Source: Cynocephalus volans (lineage: Eukaryota > Chordata > Mammalia > Dermoptera > Cynocephalidae). Taken from it: DNA of 64,000 bases. Position numbers and translations under genes: made by a program. Of this stretch, positions 24,536 through 33,377 are shown one piece after another. The stretch lies in contig NC_084463.1 in assembly GCF_027409185.1 (NCBI RefSeq), positions 160,743,869-160,807,868 on the forward strand, read 5' to 3'. How positions within the stretch are numbered: the stretch's first letter is position 1; each line of letters opens with the position of its first letter. The notes beneath the pieces were generated by a model. It was not told the origin of the DNA, made no database searches, and worked only from the letters and a program-made list of their open reading frames with translations.

Positions 24536-24742
24536 CAGGTGAGCAGTTTTTATTCCTCCTCCACCTCCTCCTCTTTGTCCTCTTCTTTCACCTTTGCCAG
24601 GAAGCTTTAGTGGGACCCTTTCTGCCATCAAACTTTAGAATTACAGTCGGCACCATCCTTCTCGTACTTCTCCAGTGTCACTGCCCTGGCGATGTCAGGC
24701 CATTTTTCACTCTGATTTGAGTTATTCTCACCAAAACCATGT

Positions 24743-24785
24743 GTTCAGATCCCCCTACTGGACAGCTGTCAAAAAAAAAAAAAAG
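24743..24785 (+). mobile_element. CYN-type SINE 3' fragment
   Basis: 'gttcagatccccctactgg' and 'acagctgtc' plus an A tail match the 3' end of a plus-strand unit; the head is missing. Confidence 0.55.
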
Positions 24786-24806
24786 ATTTTTACATCTCAC
24801 TCAGCT

Positions 24807-24900
24807 TTTTTTTTTTTTGGTGGCCAGCTGGTAATAGAGATTGAACCCCGGATTTTGGTGTTGTCAACACTATGCTCTAACCACCGCCCTAGCCAGCCAG
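24807..24900 (-). mobile_element. CYN-type SINE, monomer
   Basis: A T tail, 'ggtggccagctggtaatag', 'ttggtgttgtcaacac' and 'ctaaccaccgccctagcc' give a diverged minus-strand unit. Confidence 0.7.
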
Positions 24901-24911
24901 ACATCACCCAG

Positions 24912-25081
24912 CTGTTTGTTTTTTTTTTAAAGATGACCAGTAAGGGGATCTTAACCCTTGACCTGGTGTTGTCAGCACCACGCTCACCCAGTGAGCGAAC
25001 CGGCCATCCCTATATAGGATCCGAACCTGTGGCCTTGGTGCTATGCACCACACTCTCCCAAGTGAGCCATGGGCCGGCCCC
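24912..25081 (-). mobile_element. CYN-type SINE, dimer
   Basis: Two minus-strand units with the 'ccctatataggatccgaac' linker. Short direct repeats TCACCCAG at 24904-24911 and 25082-25089 bound the insertion inside the pseudogene's HMG box B. Confidence 0.85.
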
Positions 25082-25122
25082 TCACCCAGATCTTTTGCCA
25101 CCTCTGCAATAGAGATGCCAGG

Positions 25123-25549
25123 TGATAGAGTTTGGATGTGTTGTCCCCTCCAAAACTCATGTGGAAATCTGATCCCCAATGTGGCAGTGCTGGAAGCTGA
25201 GTTACGGGGCTGGATCCCTCATGAATGGATTAATGCTCTCCCTGGGGGGTAGGGGTCCTGAGTGAGTTCTCGCTCTATTAGTTCCCACGAGAGCTGAGCT
25301 GATTGTTTAAAAGACCCTGGTACCTCCTCTCTCTCCCTTTCTCTCTCTCTCTCTCTCTCTCTCGCTTCCTCTCACCGTATGATCTGCTTGTACCTACCAG
25401 CTGCTGCCACTTTCCACCATGAGTAGAAGCAGCCTGAGGCCCATGCCAGATGCAGCTGTCCCAGAATCGTGAGCCAAATAAGCCTCTGTTCTTTATAAAT
25501 TACCCAGTCTCAGCTATTCTGTTATAGCAACACAAAACGGACTGATACA
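25123..25549 (+). mobile_element. ERVL-MaLR solo LTR, MST type
   Basis: It begins TGATAGAGTTTGGATGTG and ends GGACTGATACA, with 'gagtgagttctcgctctat', a CT-rich tract (25320-25365) and 'gagccaaataagcctct' (AATAA-type signal). These are landmarks of MST/THE-class LTRs. A perfect 5-base duplication CCAGG (25118-25122 and 25550-25554), the MaLR length, encloses it. It lies within the Pro-Gly codons of the HMGB3-like pseudogene. Confidence 0.88.
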
Positions 25550-25639
25550 CCAGGGTTTGTGGATTTGATCTTGGGGCAGAATTCTGAACAGAACATGAAG
25601 AATCCAGGCTGTGGCCTTCTGGGTGCATTTGGGTCCTTC

Positions 25640-25708
25640 TGTTTTTTTTTTGGTTGGCTGGCTGGTACAGGGATCCAAACCTGTGACCTTAGTGTTATAA
25701 AGCTGGGT
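25640..25708 (-). mobile_element. CYN-type SINE, partial
   Basis: A T-run, 'ggctggctggtacaggg' and 'cctgtgaccttagtgttat', truncated at its head. It occupies the place where about 60 HMG-box codons are missing from the pseudogene. Confidence 0.7.
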
Positions 25709-25869
25709 TGTTCTTATGTTCTTCTCTGCACGTCTGCACAAAGAAGGCATAAACAGACATCTTGCCCTCGGGTTTCTCAGGGTCACCTCTAGCCATCTTG
25801 ACAGTATTGTTTGCTAGTCTGGGCAGTGCAGGGTGCCTGCTGCCTCCATGAGTGCCAGATTGGCCAGCA

Positions 25870-27045
25870 GTCTCCACCCTTTAAACAGCCTCCTCGCCCA
25901 GTCCAGCTTGTTTCTGTATCTTTCCACAGCAGTAATAATCAGTTCTTTCATATGGCTGTTGACTAGTTAGATTTGCCCACTTGTGTCCCAGTTTCTCTGC
26001 ACACCATTGCTTTTAAAATCCTGTCTGGGTTCAAGGCCCTTCTTCCCAAGGTACTTCCTCTGGAAGTTCTTTCCACAAGGGTTTCTGAGTGGTAAATTCT
26101 CAGTCTTTGTTTGAAATGTCTTTATTGTGCTTGCGGTTTCTGTTGATAGTTTAGCTGGGTATGGCATTTGCTAGCAGTCACTTTCCCTGGGCCCCTGAAA
26201 GCGTCTTTTGGATTCAGTGGCTACTTTCCAGATTTTGCTTTGTGTGTAACAGATGTGCCTGCACACCGTCCAGCCATGCCTCACAGCTGCCTCTGCTTTG
26301 TCTGAGCCTCTCCTGAGCCTCCAGATGGGAACTCTCCTGAGTATGAAGCCCTTGGCATCTGAGGTACCCCCAGCTTCCAGGTGGTCAATCGCGAGAGCTG
26401 CCCCCAATACCCCTCACAAGAACACAGCTTGCCTCTCTGCCCCACATGGCCCTCAGCCTCCTTCCTCCCCCATGGCTCTGGGCACCTAGCCATCTCTCTC
26501 CCCTCCTGCCTCCTATGCAGCTTCTGCATGGCCCATGCCCACTGCCTCTGCCCTGCCAGCCACCAGTTCCCCTCACTGGACATCTACAACTCCTCCTGAC
26601 TGTTCTCTGGACTCGCTTTTACTCCTTCTACTTCTTTCCCAGGCTGTGGACAGATGGGTATGTGTAACATGCAAATCCGATTGTGCCAAGCCCCTCGAAG
26701 GCCCCTCTGTTTTCTTCCAGATAATCAACCTCCATAACCTGATCAAGGTGCCTCCTGTAATCTGCCTGTGCCCACCCCCTGGCTCCCTCCTCTCCACATC
26801 AAACCAAGGGCTTCTTCCTTGTCTCCTCACAGGAATCACCTGTTGGGAAAGATTTTTATCTATGAACAAGTGCCATTGGATAATCCCAAAGCAGATAAAT
26901 TGCCACATTGTCATACACCACACAGTCTGCTGCAAGCGAATTGTAAAACTCCTATGGGCTGTGTGAAGTGCTAAAAAATGTGTGCTTTGTGCTTTGTGAA
27001 GATTCTGTTGTATTTCGGCTTTCTTCTTTGATTCAGGAGTCACTT
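25870..27045. other. Intergenic, weak LINE traces
   Basis: No gene was recognised. Positions 26590-26800 have weak L2 3'-end character; about 26090-26260 faintly recalls an L1 3' region. Open frames on both strands (26281-26583, 26535-27043) show no domain. Confidence 0.4.
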
Positions 27046-28198
27046 TTTAAAAATCATCTTTCTTGAGGTATAGTTTATATACAATAAAATTTATACCTTT
27101 TAAGTGTGCAGGTTGATGAGTTCTAGCAAATGTATGTCCCATGTAACCACCACCATAGTCAACATATTTCAGAACTCTCGATTCTATTCCATTGCTCTAT
27201 ATATCTGTCTTTATGCCAGTACCATGCTGTCTCAATTACTGTTGCTTTAGAGTAAGTTTTGAAATTGGGAAGAGTATGTCCTCCAACTTTGTTCTTTTTT
27301 TTTTTCAAGATTGTTGTGGCTACTCTGGGTCCATTGCAATTCCATATGAATTTCAAAATCAGCTTGTCAATTTTTACCAGGAAGCCAGCTAGGATTCTGA
27401 TAGGAATTGCACTGAATCTGTAGATCAATCTTAGGAGTATTATGGTCTTGATAATATTATGTCTGCTGATTCATGAATGTGGGATGTTTTTTCATTTATT
27501 TAGACCTTCTTTTAACAACGTTCTATAGTTTTCAGAGTATAAGTTTTACGCTTCTCTTGTAAAATTTATTACTAAATATTTTGTTCTTTTTGATGCTATT
27601 ATAAATGGAATGGCTTTCTTAGTTTCATTTTTGAGTTTGTTCATTGCTATAATGGATAGAAACTACAATTGATTTTTGTACATTGATCTTGTATCCTACA
27701 ACCTTGCTGAACTCATTTGTTAATTCTAATAGCTTTTTCATGGATTCCTTAGGATTTTCTATATACAAGATCATGTCATCTGTGAATAGAGATAGTTTTA
27801 CTTCTTCCTTTTCAATGTAGATGTTTTTTATTTCTTCTTGACTGATTGCCCTGGCTAGAACCCTCAGGACAGTATTGAATGTACATGGTGAGATGGACAT
27901 CCTTGTCTTGTACCTGACCCCAGTGGGAAAGCATCCAGTCTTTCACCAGTAAGTATCATGTTAGCTGTGTTTTCTCACAGGTATTCTTATCTGGTTAAAG
28001 AAGTTCCATTCCACTCCCAATTTTTTTTTTTTTTGTTTGTTTTTATCATGAAAGAGTGTTGGCTTTTGTCAAATTATTTTTCTGCATTTGAGATGATTGT
28101 GGGTTTTTTTGTTTTTTATTCTCTTAATATATTACATTAATTGATTTTTAGACATTAAATCAACCTTGCCTTCCTAGGATAAATCTCACTTGATCATG

Positions 28199-28562
28199 TG
28201 TCTTAGTCCATTTGGTCTGCTATAACAAAATACCTCAGACTGGGTAATGTATAAACAACAAAAATGGGTCACTCACAGCTCTGGAGGCTGAGAAGTCCAA
28301 GATCAAGGCACCAGCAGATTCAGTGTCTAGTGAGGGCCTGTTCCTCATAATGAGGGCCTTGTACGTGTTCTCACATGGTAGACGTGTAAACGGGCTCCCT
28401 CAACCCTCTTTTATAAGGGGACTTATCCCAGTCATGAGGGAAGAGCCCTCATGAACTAATCAGCTCCCAAAGCCCCACCACTTAATACCATCACCATCAC
28501 CATGGGAGTTAGGTTTCAACATACGAATTTGGGGGGGGGACAGAAACATTCAGACCATAGCA
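28199..28562 (-). mobile_element. ERVL-MaLR solo LTR, MLT1-like
   Basis: On the + strand it starts TGTCTTAGTCCATTTGG and ends GACCATAGCA, with 'ggaggctgagaagtccaag' and 'tttataaggggac' inside. These match the reverse complement of MLT1-class LTRs. The flanking five bases are not a clean duplication. It interrupts the old antisense L1. Confidence 0.8.
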
Positions 28563-28809
28563 TCTTAGGTATCTAATTATTTTTATATGTTGCTGGACTT
28601 GGTTTACTGGTATTTTGTTGAGGATTTTTGTGTCCATATTCATAAGGGATTTTGGAAGGCAGCTATGCTCACCTCTATACCACCAACACCAATCATAAGC
28701 AATTTTGGTCTGTAATTTTCTTGTGATGTCTTTGTCTGGTTTTGGTATCAGGGTAATAGTGGCCTGACAGAATGAGTTGGGAAGTGTTATCTCCTCTTCT
28801 ATTTTTTGG

Positions 28810-28879
28810 TGGCCAGCCAGTATGGGGTTCTGAACCCTTGACCTTGGTGTTATCAGCGCCAAGTGAATTGGTCAGCCCA
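28810..28879 (-). mobile_element. CYN-type SINE, short copy
   Basis: 'ggccagccagtatggggtt' to 'gaattggtcagccca', flanked by perfect repeats TCTTCTATTTTTTGG at 28795-28809 and 28880-28894. An internal part of the unit is deleted. Confidence 0.83.
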
Positions 28880-28915
28880 TCTTCTATTTTTTGGAAGTGT
28901 CTGTGACAAATTGAT

Positions 28916-29056
28916 TTTTTTTTTTTTTTTCTTTTTCGTGACTGGTACTCAGCCAGTGAGTGCACCGGCCAGTCCTATATAGGATCCGAACCCGCAGCGG
29001 GAGCGTCGCTGCGCTCCCAGCGCCGCACTCTCCCGAGTGCGCCACAGGCTCGGCCC
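28916..29056 (-). mobile_element. CYN-type SINE, hairpin-variant dimer
   Basis: A T tail, 'tttttcgtgactggtactc', the linker 'cctatataggatccgaac' and GGGAGCGTCGCTGCGCTCCC, the same 7-base inverted repeat as in the copy at 24379. The minus-strand head is GGGCCGAGCC. Confidence 0.85.
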
Positions 29057-29381
29057 GAAAAATTGGTATTAATCACAAATTGGTATTAATCTTCTTTAAA
29101 TGTTTGGTAGAAGTCACTGGTGAAGTCACCTGGGCTTGGGTTTTTCTTTGTGGGTAGTTGTTTTTTTTTGTTGTTGTTTTTAAATTATGAATTCAATCTC
29201 TTTACTTGTTATAGATCTATTTAGAATGTCTATTTTTTCTTGAGTCAGTTTTGGTAGTTTGTGTCTTTCTAGGAATTTGTCCATTTCACCTAAGTTATCT
29301 AGTTTATTGGCATAGAGTTGTTTACAGAATTCCTTTATAATCCTTTTTATTTCTATGAGATTAGCTATAACCCTTTCATTT

Positions 29382-29464
29382 TTTTTTTTGGACTGGTAAG
29401 GGGATCTTAACCCTTGGCTTGGTGTCGTCTGCACCACACTCTCCCGAGTGAGCCACGGGCCGGC
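29382..29464 (-). mobile_element. CYN-type SINE, monomer
   Basis: One minus-strand unit from 'gactggtaaggggatc' to 'gccacgggccggcc'. Perfect repeats CCCTTTCATTT flank it at 29371-29381 and 29465-29475. Confidence 0.87.
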
Positions 29465-29892
29465 CCCTTTCATTTCTGATTCTAGTTATTTGAGTCTCCT
29501 CTCTTTTCTTCATCAATATAGCTAAAAGTTTGTCAAGTTTATTCGTATTTTCAAAGAATCATCATTTTGTTTCATTGATTTTTCTTTATTATTTTTCTAA
29601 TTTCTATTTCATGTATTTCCCCTCTATCTTTATAATTTCCTGAGTTCCACTTGCTTTAGGTTTAGTACGCTCTTCTTTTTCCAGTGTTTTAAGGTATAAG
29701 TTTAGGTTATTGACTTGAGATTCTTTTTAATATAGGCATTTACAGCTATAAATTTCCCTGTAATTACAGCTTTAGCTGCATCCCATAAGTTTTGGTATGT
29801 GGTGTCTTCATTTTCGTTCATCTCAAAATATTTTCTGATTCTTTTTTTGATTTCTTCCTTGACCCACAGTTATTTAAGAGTGTGTTGTTTAA

Positions 29893-30079
29893 GGGCCGGC
29901 CTGTGGCTCACTTGGGAGAGTGCGGTGCTGATAACACTAAGGCCACAGGTTTGGATCCTATATAGGGATGGCCGGTTAGTTCACTTGGGAGAGCGTGGTG
30001 CTGACAACACCAAGCCAAGGGTTAAGATCCCTTTACCAGTCATCTTTTAAAATAAATAAATAAATAAAATTTAAAAAAG
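29893..30079 (+). mobile_element. CYN-type SINE, dimer
   Basis: Two plus-strand units joined by 'ggatcctatatagggatgg', then an AAATA-rich tail. Perfect 15-base repeats GAGTGTGTTGTTTAA at 29878-29892 and 30080-30094 define the insertion into the L1. Confidence 0.92.
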
Positions 30080-30210
30080 GAGTGTGTTGTTTAATTTCCA
30101 CATATTTGTGTTTCCTAAATTTCTTTCTGCTATTGATTTCTAATGTCGATTCATTGTGCTCAGAGACACACTTTACATTATTTCTATACTTTTAAACTTA
30201 TTGAGAGGAT

Positions 30211-30300
30211 TGGCTGGTTAGCTCAGTTGGTTAGAGTGTGGTGCTGATGACACCAAGGTTCAAGGTTTGATTCTCTTACAGCCAGCTGCTGTAAAAAAAA
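30211..30300 (+). mobile_element. CYN-type SINE, tRNA-Ile-like monomer
   Basis: It keeps a good A box in 'tagctcagttggttagag', 'gtgctgatgacaccaagg' in the anticodon region and a B-box-like 'caaggtttgattct'. It is the copy closest to tRNA-Ile and ends 'gccagctgctg' plus an A/T-rich tail. It shows the source of the family in this window. Confidence 0.82.
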
Positions 30301-30394
30301 TTTTTTTTAATTGAAGCTTATTGTTTTGCCTAGCATATGGACTATCCTGAAAACTGATATGTTTTTCAGAATATTCTCCTGCCTTGGGTCTTTT

Positions 30395-30705
30395 TCAGTT
30401 TTAAGGACCTTTGTGATAACATGGGCCCACTCAGATAATCTAGGATATTTTCCCTATCGTTGTTTTTTCCTTTGGGTGGTTGGCTGGTATAGAGATCCAA
30501 ACCTGTGAGCCTGGTGTTATTAGGCTGCACTCTAACCGACTGACCTAACACGGTCATGCTCCCTATCTTAAGGTCAGCTGATCAGCAAGTTAATCCCAAC
30601 TACAACCTTAATTCCCCCTTTGTCATGTAACATCTTCACAGGTTCTGAGAATTAGGACGTGGACATCTTTGAGAGGCCATTATTCTGCTTCTGGCAACAG
30701 GTGAG
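30395..30705 (-). mobile_element. MLT1-like LTR fragment
   Basis: 'aacatgggcccactcagat' resumes after a SINE with 'cttaaggtcagctgatcag', then 'ttaggacgtggacatcttt' and 'gccattattctgcttctgg'. These follow the reverse complement of an MLT1 LTR in order. The other half is missing. Confidence 0.7.
30468..30553 (-). mobile_element. CYN-type SINE, monomer
   Basis: 'ggttggctggtatagagat', 'gcctggtgttattagg' and 'ctaaccgactgacctaaca' give one diverged minus-strand unit. It interrupts the MLT1-like fragment; TCCCTATC occurs on both sides. Confidence 0.78.
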
Positions 30706-30757
30706 AACCAGGAGCAGCTTCTTTTTCTAAGGCATCATACTTGCTAAAACCCAACTG

Positions 30758-30905
30758 CCACGGTCTGAATGTGTCCCCCCAAATTCATGGGTTGCAAACT
30801 TAATTTCCAGTGCAACAGTGTTGGCAGGTGGGGACTTTGGGGCAGTGTTTAGATCCCAAAAGGCAATAGTCAGAAGTATTGGATGAGGCATTGAAAAGAT
30901 AACGG
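30758..30905 (+). mobile_element. MaLR-type LTR 5' fragment
   Basis: 'tgccacggtctgaatgtgt', 'cccccaaattcatgggttg' and 'gttggcaggtggggac' resemble the start of an MLT1/MST LTR on the + strand. The remainder is absent before the L1 insertion. Confidence 0.55.
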
Positions 30906-32203
30906 AGCTGCCTTGCGGGCGGCATGCTGTGATAGTACAGCAGTTAGTACTCTGTGCTGTGAAAGGCTATGGTATGAAGGCAAAATAACCATAATCTTGA
31001 AGTTAATCTTATATGTTTATGCAAACACTGAAATGCTTTTTTAAAAAGATCTCAATATTTAGATTTAGGACAAAACACAATTCAAATACTTTCTAAGAGC
31101 CCGAGGCGGCAGCGGCCAAGAACGGGGAAGGCGGCAAACCAGAGGCAGAGAGTGAGCGCCCAACCTGGCACAACCCTGTGAGTGACCCCTGGACCAGCCC
31201 TGTTTGGGGGGCTGACGCCCACATGGCTCCCGCCTGCACCACCAGGCCACTCACTGCCCCGGGGCTGCCTCCATTTTCCCAGGTGCTGGCAGCTCCGCCC
31301 GGCTCGGCCGTCACTGAGCCTTCCCACTTGCTTGGCCCGGCGCGGGGCTTTCTGGAGCCTGCAGGCTGGCCTCCCCTCCCACTCCCTCCGCGGTTCTCTG
31401 GCGGGTTGGTGGCGTGGGGCGTCCCCGGCCAGTGTCGGGAGGGCAAGGAAGTACGGGCGGGACGACTGTCACTCCACCACACCCTGGACTCCGCCCCCAG
31501 TAAACTTCCTGTTACTGGGAGGCAGATACCATCTCTGCGGCCACCAGTTCGGAAAAAAGCCTAACCAAGTTCTGGTTGGGAATAGTGTGGTAGGAGAGTT
31601 CCCAGGTCCGCTTGAACCTGCCGGAGAGCAGGCTGCAGGCGGGCACTAGACTCGGTTTATACCCGGGGGATACAAAGGTGAACAAGACCCGAGAAAGATC
31701 TACACAGTGCTACAAAGGCACCCAGAGAGACCGGTCGTCTGTGCCTAGCAGAAACCTGGTAGACTTCCTGGGCGAGGCGGTGCCGAACAGGGTCTTGAAG
31801 GCCCAGCTGATAGAGGAGGGGTGCAGAAGACACGCCGCAGCCCAGCACAGTGCGCACAGAGTGGGGAGACGTGCGGCCAGGGAGGCGGAGACTCGACAGA
31901 AACCACACACCTGTGGGGTCGCCACTGCACGATCTAACAGCCTGGGCCAGAGCACACGGAACGGGGAGAAGTCCTGTACAGGAAGTGAAAGCTCAACAGA
32001 GATCACACACCCTGTGGTACGTGATCCACCAGCCCAGCAGAGTCCAAGCTGACCAGAAAGGTGGCTCCCCGGAGAAGCCCAAGACCCGAGGGAACCACAC
32101 ACACAAGGCACTAGAGGCCAACTGAGCAGCCACGGAGGTAGCCATATGAAATTGGCAACCACAGCAACATCCTAGTTAGTCATTAGTCTCAAACTGGTGG
32201 TCT

Positions 32204-33190
32204 GTGAAACCCCCTGCCATAATGAATAAACATCAAAAAAAAGATACCAGAAATACAAAAAAATCAAGAAAAGTTAATAAATCTCAAACTCTAGATCCTA
32301 TAGAACAAGAAGCCCTTGAAATGACTGACAAGGAATTTCGAGTGATAATTCTAAGGAAACTGAATGAGATACAAGAAAACTCAGCTAGACATCATGATGA
32401 AATGAGGAAAAGTATACAGGATCTGAAAGAGGAAATGTACAAAGAAATCAATGTCCTGAAAAAAAATGTAGCAGAACTTGCTGAACTGAAGAAGTTATTC
32501 AGCGAAATAAAAAACACAATGGAGAGTTTAACCAGCAGGCTTGTCGAAGTTGAAGAGAGAACCTCTGAACTTGAAGATGGGCTGTTTGAAATAACACAAG
32601 CAGACAAAAAGAAAGAAAAAAGAATCAAAGGCATTGAAGAAAATCTGAGAGAGATATCAGACAACCTTAAGCGCTCAAATATCCGAGTCATGGGTATTCC
32701 AGAAGGGGAGGAAAATGGAGATTCCATTGAAAACATATTCAACAAAATAGTGGCAGAAAACTTCCCAGGTATAGGAAAAGTCACAGATCTTCAGATCCAG
32801 GAAGCTCAACGATCTCCAAACGTATTCAACCCAAAAAGGCCTTCTCCAAGACATGTCATAGTCAAATTGGCAAAACTCAGAGACAAAGAGAGAATCTTAA
32901 AAGCTGCAAGAGAGAAGCGTCAAATCACCTGTAAGGGAGCCCCAATCAGGCTAACATCAGACTTTTCATCACAAACCCTAAAAGCTAGAAAGGAATGGGA
33001 TGATAGTTTCAAAATACTAAAAGACAAGGATTGCCAGCCGAGAATACTCTACCCTGCAAGGCTATCCTTCCGAAATGAAGGGCAAATAGTATATTTCTCA
33101 GACAAACAAAAACTGCGGGAGTTCACTACCACACAACCACCCTTACAAGAAATCCTCAAGGGAGTACTGGGTTTGGTTCCTGAAAAATAA
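32204..33190 (+). CDS. LINE-1 ORF1 protein (RNA-binding chaperone), 328 aa
   Basis: ORF1p coats L1 RNA as a trimer and acts as a nucleic-acid chaperone in the retrotransposition RNP. The frame is uninterrupted. After a short basic N-terminus (about residues 1-30) there is a heptad-rich coiled coil (about 50-145). Next comes an RRM starting near SNIRVMGIPEGEE (about 160-240), and a C-terminal domain with RHVIVKLAKLRDKERILKAA and RLTSDFS (about 220-315). Length is close to human ORF1p (338 aa). The start at 32204 was taken; a second Met follows six residues later (MNKHQKK) and could equally be used. Codon use is A-rich, unlike host genes nearby. Whether it is expressed cannot be told. Confidence 0.93.
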   Translation: MKPPAIMNKHQKKDTRNTKKSRKVNKSQTLDPIEQEALEMTDKEFRVIILRKLNEIQENSARHHDEMRKSIQDLKEEMYKEINVLKKNVAELAELKKLFSEIKNTMESLTSRLVEVEERTSELEDGLFEITQADKKKEKRIKGIEENLREISDNLKRSNIRVMGIPEGEENGDSIENIFNKIVAENFPGIGKVTDLQIQEAQRSPNVFNPKRPSPRHVIVKLAKLRDKERILKAAREKRQITCKGAPIRLTSDFSSQTLKARKEWDDSFKILKDKDCQPRILYPARLSFRNEGQIVYFSDKQKLREFTTTQPPLQEILKGVLGLVPEK

Positions 33191-33377
33191 CTACCACTGC
33201 ACTAAAAACCCAAGAAAAATCAATACCCACAAGTATAATAAAAATGGCATTCATGAAGAGAAAACAAGCAAACAAAATCGCTATCTACAACCTAAGGAAC
33301 CAACAAACACAGAAACCAAACAGTAAATCAGAAAGCAAGGAACAAAAGACACCTAAGACAACCAAACAACCAATAAA

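Larger units (their letters stand above)
23209..25830 (-). pseudogene. HMGB3-like processed pseudogene, interrupted by an LTR and SINEs
   Basis: Read on the minus strand, this is an intronless, decayed copy of a high-mobility-group box mRNA. The start codon is at 25794-25796 and opens [19 protein letters not shown] (HMG box A start). After a SINE and loss of about 60 codons come KDPNAP and [14 protein letters not shown] (25555-25640), ISIAEVAKDLGE (25082-25122), then SEK, EKYEKDGAD and an FDGRKGP-like stretch plus an acidic tail ending in TAA at 24550-24552. Frame breaks are present. 'KFDG-KGP' favours HMGB3 over HMGB1/2. Sequence below 24547 resembles the HMGB3 3' UTR as recalled, ending near an A-tract equivalent at 23209-23219. 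Interruptions: an MST-type LTR at 25123-25549, and SINEs at 23448, 23943, 24172, 24379, 24743, 24807, 24912 and 25640. No function is expected. Confidence 0.85.
27050..30365 (-). mobile_element. Old LINE-1, 5'-truncated, broken by other repeats
   Basis: Minus-strand translations give scattered L1 ORF2 blocks in order from right to left: an LYANKLDNLGEMDKFL block (29180-29400), TLIPKPDKD and MNMDTKILNK (about 28640-28790), an FTDDMILY block where active L1 has FADD (27700-27900), and [16 protein letters not shown] (27160-27430). Frame shifts separate them. Interruptions: an LTR at 28199-28562 and SINEs at 28810, 28916, 29382, 29893 and 30211. Sequence at 30300-30365 still matches the ORF2 reverse complement. 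The element cannot be active. Confidence 0.88.

Noticed and set aside
31093-32162. Several 80-150 codon frames on both strands
   Set aside because: They lie in the GC-rich 5' UTR of the full-length L1 and show no domain; stops are rare there because of base composition.
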